Positions 11,073 through 26,561 are shown, counted from the stretch's first letter. The stretch: DNA of 64,000 nt from Phlebiopsis flavidoalba (GCA_035772785.1 JAOCPU010000001.1:2480001-2544000); one strand, 5' to 3'. Notes: a model not told the origin generated them from the letters alone. Program-made: numbers and translations.

Positions 11073-12327
11073 TCACAACAAATGTATGTGGAATTGAGAA
11101 TTCATTGTCCTTGCCTCTCTGTTGGCAGATCTGTTCCTCATGCGGTTCACGTTGCGCGTCACTTCGCCCGCAAAGATCTTTGCGACGACCTCCTTGGCCT
11201 TGATGTGCACCTCTCCAATTGTCGCAGAGGCGTCGATCTACACTCAAAATGTGAGATGAGGAATGCGCACACCAACAAGTCCTGGCATACCTCTGCCACC
11301 CTTGGACTGCTTGTTTGTAATGCTCGATGACGGGCATAGTCTTGGTCATGGTACACACGGAAACGCTTGCGGATGCTCTCCTCGTTGTCGTCTTCGCGCC
11401 CGCTCGTCTCGCCACGCTTGAGCATGTCCGCTTCGTCATCTCGTCCTCCGTCGTCGTAAAAGAACAACACCATCTTCGCCGCGCACACCTATCTACACAA
11501 CGGGCGCGTGAGCCTCCACGCCAACATAAAGCAACGGAACACGCACGTCCTCGTCAAACTTGAGCGCCTGGTCCATTCTTGCGCGGGAAAGTTTACCGTC
11601 AATGAGGAAGCGGCCGCGCCCCCCGCGCCCCAGCCGTCCGCCGGTGCGCGCGGCGTGCTCCTCGAGCGCAGCGCGCATCGCGTTCTCGAGCAGCGTTGAT
11701 CGTCACCTCCATCGCACGACCTGCCCCTCGCGGATGTACGTCCCGGATCATCTCGCCGTGTGCAGAGCCTGGTCGGTTCTGCTCCGCGCGCAGGAGGTCG
11801 CCCGCTGGTGCGCGGTCAGCGGGGGCGTGCTGGGAGGAGGGGAGGGCGTACCGGAGAGGTGCTGCGGCAGAAGCCAAAGTCTTGAACGAGGTTGGCGCAT
11901 TGTGTGCCTTTGCCTGTGTACGGGCGTGAGTCTGAGAGTGAATACGGCATCGAGAGGGATGCGCACCTGCTCCTGGACCGCCGAGCACGAAGAGCACGGT
12001 CACCTTTTCGCTGTCAAACACGGGGGCTTTGCTCTCGCTCGCCCCACTCTCTCTACTTTTTGCCTCCTCATGCTTCTTCAGATGCAGCGCATCCGCGATC
12101 TTGTCAATCACAGCTGGCATCGCTCTACTTGGTGCGTCTGGGGAGGTCCTCGGGGTGGACGGGCGGGAGGGAGGGGCTATGAGGGGCTGGTCGCGCTGGC
12201 GGGCTTGCTGCGAGGCGGGGTACGTCGCCTGGCGGTGCTGGATGAGGTAGTATAACGCGGCGTACGACGCGGCAGAGACGGCGACGAAGAGCAGCGGGTT
12301 GGGGTACTTGCGCTGGTGGCCGGCCAT
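11073..12327 (-). CDS. URA6: UMP/CMP kinase (uridylate kinase) with an N-terminal membrane anchor
   Basis: Nucleoside monophosphate kinase converting UMP/CMP to the diphosphates in pyrimidine synthesis. The start at 12325-12327 gives MAGHQRKYPNP followed by a hydrophobic helix (LLFVAVSAASYAALYYLI), then a Pro/Ser linker and an amphipathic stretch. The kinase core begins EKVTVLFVLGGPGAG; an intron splits the P-loop and the next exon continues GKGTQCANLV..DFGFC. Then come AGDLLRAEQNRPGSAHGEMI, FLIDG, MDQALKFDEDV, KRGETSGREDDNEESIRKRF, MPVIEHYK and TIGEVHIKAKEVVAKIFAGE. The C-terminus is assigned to the stop at 11073-11075 but is uncertain. Single-base shifts occur in the NMP-binding and LID regions. 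The anchor suggests mitochondrial outer membrane or ER attachment (inference). It is divergent from NUP37. Confidence 0.86.
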
Positions 12328-12416
12328 GGGGTTCTCATCACCGCCTGCCCAAGCTCTCGCATCCGCGTGCGCGTGCGGCCAGGCGCCCACCCGCTCCTTT
12401 CTCTCTGCTCCTGACC
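12328..12416. promoter_or_regulatory. 89-bp bidirectional promoter between UMP kinase and NUP37
   Basis: Only 89 bp separate the two divergent ATG codons. No TATA element is evident; the sequence is GC-rich with a pyrimidine stretch (ctcctttctctctgctcc) right before the NUP37 ATG. The leaders of both genes must overlap this interval. Confidence 0.6.
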
Positions 12417-13834
12417 ATGGATATTCGACACGACCACGGCTCGGATGTGCACGTCGTGCGCGCGAACCAGGACGACGCGGTCGATCTCGTCGCCATCGGC
12501 GGCGGCGCGCATTCGGTCCAGGTCATCTCCACGGTGAGTCCCTGTCGTGGCCTGCACGACTGCAACACGCTCACATGGAGTCCTGCACTCGTTCAAGTAG
12601 AGTCCGACGGGCTCGCGCGTCATTGCGGAATTCTACCTTGGGTGTCGCGTCACGGCCCTTGCGTGGTCGTCGCGCTGCACCCTCGCCCTCGACGACGGAC
12701 GAGTGGTCTATCGAGTGCGCGCGTCCGTTGTCTCCTTTTCGACGCGGTGCACTGAGTATTTATGTATCTAGACTCGCCGCGGCGGGCGCACACTACGGAC
12801 TTTTCCACCTGCGCAAATCTTATGATCAAGCTGAAGATATATTTCCGTTCGGCGGCGGCCTCAGCGGGCACACCACGGCAAGGTCAACGACATGGCCTTT
12901 TGTGGCGGCCACAGCGCCGACAGCGCGCGCTACGTCGCCACCGTCTCCGGTACGCTCTCCCTTTCCTCCCCTACACACCGCTCACCTCCGCGCAGACGAC
13001 AAAATGCTCGCGGTATGGGACCTCACGCCGACGGGGCACGTGCGCGCAGGCTCCGCCGAGAGCGACGTCTCCGCGGACCTCGTGGAAGACGACATCGACC
13101 CGCCGCGGCGCGCGCCGACGGCGTACGTGATCGCGTTCCCGCACCCGCTCACCGCCGTGTGCGCGCACCCGAGCACGAGCAAGGAGTTCCTCGTCGCGGA
13201 CGCGCGCGGGAGCATCTTCCGCACCGACTGGCGCTCCGACCCCGATGGCGACGCCGCAGTGAGCTGGGTGGCGCAACTCGAGCGTCGTCGAGCTCGTTGA
13301 GCCCCGCGCGTTGGCGGATGCTGCGGGGGGCGCGGCGTGCCGTGTTGGTCGGGGAGTGTGGCGTGGAGGCGTGATTCGCCGGATATGTGCGTCGTCTCAC
13401 TCGCTTCTCAGATCGTTGCTGACGATACTATAGCATTGGTGCGGCGTATGGCTCACGCTTTGCACTCTGGGACCTCTCGAAACTACAGGGAGGGAAACCA
13501 AACTTCACGGGCCCCACGTTCCCCGACGGTGGGACCAAATTCAGGTGCGCACCTCCACTCTGTACGCACGACCAAGCTCACCTCTCGTCGCTCCGTAGAT
13601 GGTGCTCGACATACTCGGATTATTTCGGTGTCGCAACCAACAACCCAAACAAGGGCGCCGTCATCCATGTATACAACACCGGGTACTTGCAGGCCCAGCC
13701 GACGGTGTTCAGCATCGCCCCGCGGCCATCATAACGTGCGCGATTTTGATTTCCTGGCGGAGAAGGGCATCCCGCGGATCGTTGCCGCGGTGGGAAGAGA
13801 AGTTGTCATATTCTACATCGGCGTCGAGTCTTAG
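12417..13834 (+). CDS. NUP37: Nucleoporin NUP37, WD40 protein of the Y-complex
   Basis: WD40 beta-propeller subunit of the Y (Nup107-160) complex of the nuclear pore. ATG at 12417 gives MDIRHDHGSDVHVVRANQDD then AVDLVAIGGGAHSVQVIS. Repeats follow: CRVTALAWS, GHHGKVNDMAFCGGHS (a frame change inside), RYVATVSDDKMLAVWDLTP, then YVIAFPHPLTAVCAHPS, EFLVADARGSIFRTDW, IGAAYGSRFALWDLSKLQGG, KFRWCSTYSDYFGVATNNP, KGAVIHVYNTGYLQAQP and VAAVGREVVIFYIGVES with a stop at 13832-13834. The order and spacing of these blocks, including the VSDD..WDL and FRWS/C pieces, match vertebrate and fission-yeast Nup37. Several introns and at least four one-base shifts. Many fungi lack Nup37, so its presence is informative. 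Confidence 0.85.
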
Positions 13835-14253
13835 CCAGCGTGCCTGGGTGTGGTTTCCCTAGCGTGTGTACATAGATCCAGTGCTCTGATTTCCCCCTCA
13901 AATGTCGTCGTCGCGCGTGAGATTCCTGCAAGCGTTGCCGTTCGGATTTATACAGACGAGGGTTATGTACAGCACGGATACAGAGCTGATGTACAGGGGG
14001 AGACTCTCTCGGGGGGGCATCGAGCACGACGGGATAATTACGCAAGAGATAGCTGTGTACGGTCTAATTAGGAGGCCATATACCGAATCCTACTTCATGT
14101 GTGGTGGGGGAGGGCAGTACGGGGGTCGTCACCGCAGGCGTGGCAGTCCAAGAGACGGCAGACACTGGGGCAGCAGGACGAGAGCCAAACCAAACGCACG
14201 GTCCAAGCAAAAACGAAACAAGAAAAAGAAACAAAAAACCTGGAAACTGATAT

Positions 14254-17200
14254 CTACATGTCCCTGGGGACCAGCGCACCGTCGTCGACGGCACGGCCGG
14301 TATTATCGAGCAGCGAGCCCGCCGTAGCCGGTATGCGACCCGTGCTGCGCGCCGTACGACGGCGGCGGGTACGGCTGGTAGTGGCGGCCCGCATGGCCAT
14401 TCGCGTGCGAGTACCCGCCATGGTTCGGCGCGTGCGGCCGCGGGCTGCGGGTCGTAGTGCCCGCCGACGTTCTGCGAGTTTGCGGGCGGAGGGAAGCCCA
14501 TGCCGCCGAACTGGCCGCCGTCGGGCATCGTCAGTGCGCGCAGCCGCTCACGGGGTCGTAGGCGTTGCTGTTGGACGTGTCGAAGCCGAGCTCGCGGTAG
14601 ATGTGGCGCGAGTACATGGCGTCGGACTCGGAGGGGTAAGTCTGGGGAGGAGAGTAAGTGGGTGTTTGCATAGTGGGCTGAGGTTGAGGTACAGGAGGTG
14701 GAGGAAGGGTCGATGCATGCGAGGCTGTGCTGGAAGGGGCATAGGTGTATCCGCTCATGCTGTGTACAGACGAAGATTCTGGAGAGTGATATTCAGGTTC
14801 ACGAACTTGAGAGTGGTTAAGAAGGGATGTCCCGGGCATACTGGTAGAAGGCGGGGCGGGAAGCCGGCGGCGAGCATTGTACCGATACGAGGGATGGTTG
14901 TTCACCGCACTAGAACATGGATGGAGGCGTATACATTGACGTGGGGGCGAATGCATTGGGGCATGACCTTGTGCGTAAGATGCTGCGCGCACGGCGTGAG
15001 CTCAATTGCGACAAGTTTAACAACACGAGACCTACAGGCATAGCGTGTTTTCGTTCAAGCGAGCAGACTCGCGCGCATGGTATTGTTCCTTCTCGAGCTG
15101 CTTGGCTCGCTGATTGTCATTGGCAATCAACTGCCCTCAGGGAACCGAGCATGATGCGCCGCCGAGCTGGAGGCACTGGACACCGTTGACGCATCATGAT
15201 ACGCATCCGCGGTATTCGAGATGGCCCTATGGATCTCTTCCGTAGCGCCTTCGTCCAACTGAGCGAAAGTGTTGGGGCTGCGCAGCAGCTATTGAACACG
15301 TATGAGCATCTGACTATGGTCACGTTGCTAGCCGTCTCACCCTAAGCAAGAAGACCGCACAGTAGGCACTCATTGTGGTGATAGACTCTTGGCTATACCG
15401 CTGTGGGCGTCGTTAACAGGCAAGGGCATTAAGGCGGCACATTGCACTCACGAGCATAGCCATACCGGCAAAGTCCTTGGTGATGATCTGCAGGCCCTCG
15501 AGCGCGCTGTTGTAGCACGCAGGGAGAGCGGTCACACACAAGTCGAGGTGCGACTAGCCTAAAGCATGTTCAGATCAAAGAACAGCAATCCTCCGGCATA
15601 TAAAGACTCACCGAAGTCGGGGACCCATTTATACCGAAGCTGTTCAAAAAGAGCCGCACATACAGGCGGAAGAAGCTCAAGAATGCAAAGTGGAACTTTT
15701 CCCCACCAGCTGCTGATACATTAAGCAAGGTCGGGACGGCAGGCACACATCGATAAGGACTTACCGCGCTGCATCTCGTGCTGCCATGTTTCGTGCCATT
15801 GTGTCAGTCTGCCATTGCAGGTGCGCAAGAGGACGTCGTAATTCATGTCCATAGGTGCGAGACCTGAGTTTTGCCGTTCGAGGAGAAAGCCTCCGTGGTT
15901 TCGAGGGAGGTAATTCCGTCGCAGCTGCACAAACGCCGCGAGTATGAACGTCTTCTGGGCGGATAGGCGAGCCTCCCTCTTCGTGCCACACGTGGGAACG
16001 ACGGACGAGTTCGCACTCGGGGAGCATCCAGAGCCGACCCGTCTGCGTAGTCAGACTCCTGTCGTGCACGAAGAGCACCATGTAGGTCCGCTCGCGGTTA
16101 CGACGCTCGAGGAACTGAAGTTCCGTCTCGTTCGTAGGTCGCTTCTCGACGTAGGCGTTGAGACCGAGCTCGACAGCCATGCGACAAGCATACCCGATGT
16201 ATGTCCACGTGCGGTTATCCTCGGGCTCCTTCCAGTACGTCAAACAGGCGAACGCTTGACAAACCTCGACGCGCTTCCATCCCTCGGCAAAGGCCTTGGG
16301 CAAGGCTTGACGGCGAACTCGTTGCGAAGCCTGTTTGAACATGCTTATACAGATCGTCGTCGAAGAATTTGCAGGTCGTCCCATGATGATCGTGCGTGTA
16401 TAGGAAAGGGCAACGAGAACGAACGTAGTGCTCGGTGTGCAGAGCAGGGTCGAACAAGTTGATGAACGGATTGAGACGGAGGAAGAACAGATCGAACAAG
16501 ATTTCGCCCTCGCCGCTCGTCCATGAGGCCGAGTGCCACGGGATCCTGGAGAGATTGAAGGCCTGCAAGAGCACTGACTGGGGGTGAGGTGGAGCGAGGG
16601 GCGCGAGGGCGAGTGCACGCGCCGTGTCGTCATGAGTGTGGGGCTGCGCTCAGAGGCAGGGCGCGACGGGGTCGGATCGCCAAGGGCTCTGGGTTGAGAA
16701 TAGTCTTGAAGAAGGAAGAGTTTACGCTCGCTTCTGGATGAGCTTTTGCAGGGAATATTTTCTCCTTTTCGGCCTTCTCTGGTGTCGTAGTCCTCGTCTT
16801 GGCGCCCAATGCGAGATGAACTTCCGACCGGGCTGTTGGGGTAATCGGGAGGCAGGTTCAAAGGAGGCAACTCGTTATTGGGGAAGCGCTCCGACGGGCG
16901 GGTATCCAACGGATGGGGCAGGGAAGGAAGACTCGTTTTGCTCTGAGACTTGAGCTTCGCGCGGAGTTCAGACCCTTTTTTCCAAACGACGGAGCATCTT
17001 GGATGCCTCGGACAACCTGGAAGGCTTGTTGAGAAGGGCGACAGAGAGAGGGCAAGAACGGGGAACTCACTTTGATCCAGGTTTCCGTCCTCGCCTATGC
17101 TTCTCAAATATACACCTGCGGATGGCGACTGAGTAATTTACTCGGAATTCGGCTCGACAGGCTACTCACTATCTGTACCCGAGCGCTTGCATCGCTGACA

Positions 17201-17433
17201 AGGCTGCCCTTCATCTGACCCTACGCACTTCATCTAACATACCGACAATGAATCGGAGCCATATGTGGGGCGGAAATGTGAAACCATACCTTTGCTGCTC
17301 GGCAAACGTGCATGCGCGGGCACCCCTGATGACGGGAGGTTTACTGTGGCCGAATGCACGTGGTTACATGTAACTTCGAGTCTATAGTGTGTGAAGTTGC
17401 TCACGTCTTGGTGGCATCAGTGGGAGAGTCCAT
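14254..17433 (-). CDS. Zn2Cys6 transcription factor with fungal-specific TF domain
   Basis: Binuclear-zinc-cluster transcriptional regulator; target genes unknown. The start chosen at 17431-17433 gives MDSPTDATKT, a first intron, then the cluster ACTF.CRAAK, an intron, and MKCVGSDEGQPCQRCKRSGT: six Cys in the usual spacing once one lost T in a short T run (near 17312) is allowed for. A low-complexity Ser/Pro linker follows, then the fungal_trans region (VEVCQAFACLTYWKEPEDN, RTWTYIGYACRMAVELGLN, RNRERTYMVLFVHDRSL, QTGRLWMLPE, NYDVLLRTCNGRLTQW). The tail is long and Pro/Ser/Gln-rich (SGYTYAPSSTASH, PQPQPTMQTPTYSPPQ, MPDGGQFGGMGFPPP) and ends with a basic stretch and VPRDM at a stop at 14254-14256. 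About 3.2 kb overall. It converges on NUP37. The region 15.0-15.7 kb is poorly readable. Confidence 0.83.
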
Positions 17434-20400
17434 GGATGCGGTCTACAGTGGCGGCCACTCCAACGTCGGGCTGAGTCAAATCCATGCTGAATATGAGACG
17501 AGGGGTGCGTTTCGGGACGGGTATCAGCGGTTCGCCGGCGTAAATTTGCTTGCCCGGGGAGGTCGAGGAGTTCGTTAAGCGATATACGTGTCGTCGTGAG
17601 GTGAGGGCAGGGAGGAGAAGAGGAGGAGGGTATCGGGAGGTGGTGAGCGGATAGAAGAGAGCAGAGGAGAGACTGAAGGTGTCTGATGGTTGTGGACGGT
17701 GGGCACGAAAGCGGCGATAGTCACGCTTCATGGAGGAATTCACCGGACTGTCACGCCGCCGTGACAGGCACGCTGCCGGCCAATTTCGCTGAAAATCGCG
17801 CATGGCGCCAAATCTCTATTACAAATTACTCGATATGGGAGGTGTGCACCGCCGTTTTTTTCGTCACAAAAGGCGGGCACCGAGGTGACGCTACGTCACG
17901 GCGCACATCGGGGACGGCGTCTGCGAACAATTTGCCGGTGCACGGACACCACCGTCGCAGCAGCAGAAGAGGCGCCCTTGAAATCGGCCACTTTATCGCG
18001 CAACCCCGCAGTGCATTTCCCCAGGCGCCCGGTGTTCTACCTCCCAATCGGACCCGCGCTCGCACTCCCCCACCCCTGCCTTCCCCACCGCCGTCGGCCC
18101 AGTCTCCACGGACCTCCCGACACAACTGCTCGCGATGACCATCACGTCCGTGTCATGCTACTGGCGAACCTACGCCTGGTCCAACGCCATCACCCGCTCG
18201 CACGCTGTCGGGCCTCGTCGTATCATGTTACTCAAGATCGGAAGCGCACAGCATGAAGGGCTCTCCCGCAGAGCTGCCCGAAAAGGCAAACAAGCCCACA
18301 CACCTCTGGGCTGCAGATGGCGAGGAACCTCCGATTGGATCCACCGCAGGCAATAGACCCACCTTGGAACTCTAGGTTGCCGACCATTCGATCTCGTCGC
18401 GCCGCCCATTCACACCATCCCCGGCCGGGCATCCACTGTGTGCGATGGCCATACCATCTTCTGCAAGCATTCCAGCATCAGGAGCGCCGAATGCATCCTC
18501 CAAGCTCGTTTCAGATTTCAGCAACCCCTTTCTCAGCCTTTCTCAGCACATCCTTGGCCCTTCCCGAACAAAGCCTAGTCAGAATTGCGGTACGAACAGC
18601 CGTTCGGTGGCACGCAGATGGAATCCTCGCACACCACACGACCTCCACTGGCTTGGCAACAGGCAGCGACCAGCAGCACTAGGCATGCCGACGCATTGAG
18701 ACATCCATCGACGCACCATATGTTCGGAGACCGTGGTGGCGCGCTCACATTGCCCTCCACATTGTACCAATGAATCCTTCCGCCATGCCGACCCGCTTGA
18801 ACCCTGCCCGACGTGCTGGCCCGACGGGGGTCACTGAGATCACTCTGCGCCAAACGATATCCGCTTAGACACGTCGAGGCCCACGCGCGAAGCACGATGT
18901 CGGGCTTCAATAAACCCTGGAAGCTCCAATTTGTAGTGCGGCCTGCGTCCGAATCGGTGTTTTGCAAGGGCATGAGCGAGTGATTGTCCGGCACCAGGAA
19001 GATATAGGTGGAAAGCCTGTGCCGGCGAAAGACCGTGCACACGGGTTAGCCGATAGCATCCCGGGCGCATAGTGCATGAAAGCTTACGCCCACGCGCTCG
19101 TGAATAAAACACAATTAATGAGTCGTTCTTGGTATCGTCGAGCTGTAGTATGTAAGCCTGTGAGGAAATTGAAACGGGGGTCCCTCGAATGGGGGCACAA
19201 ACAATGCTTGAATAGTCAGGTTGCAACGTTTTCCCATGCACACACCATGGCAAAGAACCACAAATCGCTGAGATGCCATTGACTGCGATGCTGAGCTAGT
19301 CGCATGCAGTCGCGCCAAAGCCGCCGATCGAAAGCGCTATGGCGGTTACAATTCGTTTCCCCTATTACCGGAATTTGATTCGATTTTCGTGCGCTCTGTG
19401 ACGGACGGAAGCAGGCAAGACGCACATTTCGGGGCAAACCGTAAATCAGTGATGGCAGCAGAGGCCTACGTTCCGTGCTGTCGCGGCGAACTGACATGCA
19501 GCATCAAAAACCGCCTCGCTCTGTGACAGTGACCCGTAACAAAAAACGCCTGAATCAGCCCACCGAAAACTGTCTCGTTTATTGCGCGTCAAGCTAGTCC
19601 CGCACCTACACACTTGAGGCTGGGTGTAACCATGGGACTGCCATCTCCAATCGATGCATCACCGGGCGTGACGGACCTGGGTAAGCGGCACAGGTTGGAG
19701 AATGTAGGTTAATGAAGGTTAGATGGGGCCGTCCCTGCGCGAAGGAAACATGCAGAGCCGCCCCACAGACGGCCGCGCGAGTGAGCGCAGGCAGATGACG
19801 CTGTCCGCAGGCAGTCTGTCAGGGCCGAGGAGAACATGACTTCGGGCGAGAGCAGCGTACGCTGGGTTGCGCTCGTGCATTGTCGAATGATAAATATCTA
19901 TTATAGTTTTCAAAGAAAAAGAGAAAGCCTTCAGAGTATACATCTCTACGGCGACGCTTGAGACATGCCATACCTGTGACCAGCGAGCGTACCCGCAGAA
20001 GAGTCGTGATCGGTCGGGCAGCTAACGTTAAACGACTAACTTATGGAACCGCGGGATTTGCTCTCGTCGATCAGAGACATCGGAGGTGTCGTGAGCGGTG
20101 CCTCGGTGTGAGACCGAAAGGTGCATTCCTGAGGGCAACGATGGAGGCATCGGGAACAACACGGCAACTTTTGCGGCGGTTTGGGGCGACCTGCAGGAAC
20201 CTGGCGGGAAGCTTCTACCCCGCGGACCTGGGAACGCGCACCAGAACCTCGTCATCCGCCGCCGCCGAAAGCATATGCCAGAAATAGGGTCGGAAATATG
20301 TTACGGCATGCGCGGTAGAGAATGCGCTCGTCTACAGACTTTTTTTTTTTGTGAGCCGAGACAGGTCACACATCTCCGGCAGCGGAAGCTCACCGAGAAT

Positions 20401-21028
20401 AAAGCATGTATGCAGGGCATACCGGTGGCACGGAGGCGCTGTAGCTGCCATTTGTGTCTGCATCAGCCACCTGTACGTCCTCGAGGCTGTCGCGACGCTG
20501 GACTGTAGGAACTAGACCACCGAGCTGTGTAGAAGGCTACATTGCGGATGCATTGCGGCCATAGTCCCGTGGGGTGTCATCTGAGATGTCTAAAAGGTAT
20601 ATATACGGTCTTGGAGGAGTCTGGTACCAAGCTGAGGGTTGAGGAGGACGTATCGTCTGTGATCATGGCGAGAGCATCTCGCACACAAGATGCCGCGGCA
20701 TAAATCTACTTGAATCTCTGCTCTCGATCGTCAGAGAGAGTTCTAGTGCTGTTCAATATTATATAATGCTACTCGCCTAGTCCCTGATATGCGTTGAAAC
20801 ATGCAGCTCTCTACGAGCCTGCCCAGAGTTCATCGACCCGTTCGCTCCAAGCTCATTACTGCACTTGCCGTTCATGGCCGATAAGGAAGTAGGGCGCTTG
20901 GAAAGGGCGCATCAGCGTACTCGGCAGAACCCGTGCTGACTAAGCCCCGTCCTCGCTCGGTCAAGGCGCCAAAGCTGTCTGACGGCGACCGTTCACTTGC
21001 AGTTCACTGCCATTACTCCCTCGCCGTA
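17434..21028. other. 3.6 kb gap without a recognisable gene
   Basis: Between the divergent starts of the Zn2Cys6 regulator and CDC5. Open stretches occur, for example 18575-19042 (-), 19958-20287 (+) and 20098-20508 (+), but none gives a family I know and no exon chain is convincing. A GTATATATAC element lies near 20598, an 11-T run at 20340-20350. The part next to 17.4 kb should hold the regulator's promoter, the part next to 21.0 kb the CDC5 promoter. A lineage-specific or non-coding gene cannot be excluded. Confidence 0.4.
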
Positions 21029-23965
<2,937 letters not shown>

Positions 23966-24368
23966 GTACAGAGTCTGTTAGGCTCAGGGTCCGCCGACCG
24001 TTTGCGGGGTGTAGGAGTAGTTTGTTGTATGTATTTGACTGGATATCTTACCGCACTGTATTGATCACTGTGGCCTGGCACGACCGAGAAGCTGCGTCGG
24101 GACGATGGGAGTGGGTACCGTGGGCTGCGCGGGGGATCGTCCTGGCCGCGTATAGCCCCTAGGCCGGGAGCTTCGGTGATAATCAAGGTGGATATCCTGC
24201 AAAGGTGCTGGTTGTGCATGGCCGTGCGAGGATTGCCCCAGGCATAGGCTGGAGAATCAGAGAAAGGGGATGCACGAGGCATGACGCCCTGCGAGAAATA
24301 ACAGACAGGGCCCCGGCCCTGGCACCCCGCCTCCTGTCTCTTCCTTGTTCTCTCTTCCTCTTCAGTGC

Positions 24369-24374
24369 TATATA
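24369..24374 (+). promoter_or_regulatory. TATA box of the single-pass membrane protein gene
   Basis: TATATA 37 bp upstream of the ATG at 24411, in an otherwise GC-rich 445-bp gap after CDC5. The gap itself shows no gene. Confidence 0.45.
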
Positions 24375-24410
24375 CCCCAGTGCCGCACGCCGTGCACCAC
24401 GCCCTCCAAC

Positions 24411-25538
24411 ATGTCCTCGGCAGCGAGCACAAAGGGACCCACAACGACCGCAATCTCGGTCATCGAGGCCATGCCGCCCGCGACCATCTTGACCACGACC
24501 GTCTTTACAAGCGCATCCGCCACCCCCGCGGCGTCCCCTCCTCGACGAGCCAAAAGTCTGGCGATAATGTGCCAATAGCGGCCATTGCTGGTGGCGCAGC
24601 TGCAGGCGTTGTCCTCGCCCTCGCAGCCGTCCTCATCTGGCACTACTGGGGGCGATCTATCAAACGGAAAGAGGCCGAGAAGCGCAAACAAGCGGTACGC
24701 CTGCTTTGTCTCCATCTCATATTGCCGATCTTGCTCATTCTTTTGCACAGTTTGCATTCTTTCAGGTCAGGGAGAACACACGCCGCAATGCGTCCTCGTT
24801 TGGTGGAAATTACACTAGCTATCGCCCGCACGCGCCTCGCAGTGGCGAGAGAAAGGTCACGGTCAAATTTATCGGCGGTCACTCACGCAGCATGTCCAAC
24901 GCGACTCAGGGATATCCATTGATGAAAAGGAGAAGTCAGGTATGATCTATGTTAGCTCTCCTAACCATTGCACCACTGAGAAATGGGTAGTGCTCGCCGA
25001 GACACCTGCTCCAAGCACACCGCCCATGACCACACAGAATCCATATAAAAGAACCAATGAGAACGATCCCTCACAAACGCCCCTGCTCGACCCAGCCCAC
25101 TGGCAAAGAGCCTCACACCTCCAGAGCAGACCTCATCACCAGTCTCCTCGCCGACAGAAGTGTCGGCGCCCCTCCTACCCCCGCGCCGCGCAGCTACTCG
25201 GAGTAACACCGAGACTTCCCAACTATCTGCATTGGCCCAGTCCAACCTCCACACACAACCTCGCCGTCACCACACAGCTGAACCACAAGAGCTCCAATGC
25301 GAGCAGTGTCTCGGTCTACTCCACTCAAAGCGGCGAAGAGCGCGTGATGCGTGTTCCTCCGAGCCTCATCATGGCGGCGTGTTCAGCCGTCCGGATCCTG
25401 CGCACCCCGTCATACCGGAGTACACACCCGCGACGCGGCTATCTGCCCGCCGAGTATGACGAGCAGAACAGGCTGTCGCGGGCGAGCCAGGGCTCGGTGT
25501 CATCACAGCCCGACGCCGGGATAGGATATGCTCGGTGA
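24411..25538 (+). CDS. Single-pass membrane protein, function unknown
   Basis: Unrecognised at family level. The N-terminal half is Ser/Thr/Ala-rich (MSSAASTKGPTTTAISVIEA then TILTTTVFTSASATPAASPP), as in extracellular, heavily O-glycosylated sensor or wall-associated proteins. A transmembrane helix follows, AAIAGGAAAGVVLALAAVLIW, then a basic stop-transfer segment (HYWGRSIKRKEAEKRKQ). An intron (gtacgc...tgcacag) joins FAFFQVRENTRRNASSFGG and later RSGERKVTVKFIGGHSRS; a second intron joins VLAETPAPSTPPMTTQNP. The cytoplasmic tail is Ser/Pro/Gln-rich and ends SRASQGSVSSQPDAGIGYAR at the stop 25536-25538. This layout is like fungal Mid2/WSC-type or other SKG6-type single-TM proteins, but no cysteine-rich domain is seen. 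No signal peptide is obvious. One or two frame breaks occur near 24520-24560 and 25140-25440. Confidence 0.7.
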
Positions 25539-25861
25539 CGACCTGCGCACGACACCGGTTTCACGATTTTGCAGGACACTTCACGGCCTTTGATGGACTT
25601 TTGGGTTTACGCTTGACCATATTAACCTAACGACGTTCCACGCACACTAATGCTTCTAACGTTATGCCACGGACGGACTCTGCATTTGTGCGGACTTTTT
25701 GCAAGCGTACATACCTTGATGTTTTGCTAGTTGACTGTTTTCTTTCGAAGATGCTGTGGATAATGTTGCAGTGTACCAATAGAATCGTCGTAGTAAAAAG
25801 CGCGGTGTTATGCCCGCAAAGAATCTATATAGTGCTTTTTACATTGCGAATTAGGCCAGTT

Positions 25862-26561
25862 TCAAGAGCTACGAATGATTGGGCGTACCTGCTCTACTTT
25901 CGATACAGCGTTTTTGAAACCTCGGTGACTTCTCGCCAGCAGTCCAAGGAAGTACTCGGGTGCGACCTACAACGCGCGTCCGTCAGCGCACACGGACACC
26001 CCTATCACCACATTTACGACTCACTTGTAGCACGTAACAACCGCCATCACTCTTCTCCAGCACCTCCGGGAACTCCGTCAGCGCCCCGCCTCGTCTGGAA
26101 ACGGCGGCTCGACCTTGTGCCGGAGCTCCTCGAGGTCGCCATGAGCGCCGCGCTGCTCACCACGCCTCCCGCACTCGCACTCGCCTCACCCCTCCGCCTC
26201 CGCATTGGCGCTTTCCCCGCCCGCCATCGCGCGTGCGCTCGCGCGGTCGAGGTTCTCCTTCTCGAGGGGCCTGCTCGATCTCACGCCGCACGACCTCCTC
26301 CTCCTGCCGCAAGTGCGCGAGCTCCGCCTGGATGCGCGCCTGGATCTGCGCGTCGATCGTCGCCTGCCGCTCGGGCGACGGCGCGGGAGACGCAGTGTTG
26401 TCGACGAGCGAGTTTACCACATCCTCGAGGAACTGCAGGCGGGGTGAGCGAATGTAGGCGGGGCGGCGCGAGCGAGGCTGGGGAGGGGGCCGTACCTGTA
26501 TCGGGGTCTCAGAGTGGAAGACCTTGTCTGTAGAGTCGGCCGTGGATTGGCTGGCCCCCAT
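25862..26561 (-). CDS. MIC19: MIC19, MICOS complex subunit (DUF1690 family)
   Basis: Peripheral inner-membrane subunit of MICOS, which holds mitochondrial crista junctions. The start at 26559-26561 gives MGASQSTADSTDKVFHSETP, the conserved Gly-2 myristoylation-type start and KVF..ETP motif. Then come LEDVVNSLVDN, ERQATIDAQIQARIQAELAH and LRQEEEVVRREIEQA (coiled coil), an Ala-rich linker, VSSAALMA, and a CHCH-like tail: DGGCYVLQ, intron, then LDCWREVTE with its Cys. The tail is in a shifted frame, ending around KVEQ; the stop 25862-25864 is the next in that frame but a further intron is possible. Length is close to fungal MIC19. It lies tail to tail with the membrane-protein gene. Confidence 0.82.

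Noticed and set aside
12299..13300. 333-codon open frame on the + strand
   Set aside because: It overlaps NUP37 but lies out of frame for most of its length; only short parts coincide with the conserved protein.
14099..15043. 314-codon open frame on the + strand
   Set aside because: Antisense to the low-complexity tail of the Zn2Cys6 regulator; Arg-rich shadow of GC-rich codons.
15761..17107. 448-codon minus-strand frame taken as the whole regulator
   Set aside because: Only part of it matches the regulator; the middle is out of frame and the zinc cluster and the tail lie outside.
20098..20508. 136-codon + strand frame between the regulator and CDC5
   Set aside because: No motif, no plausible exon partners, and GC-rich sequence often stays open this long by chance.
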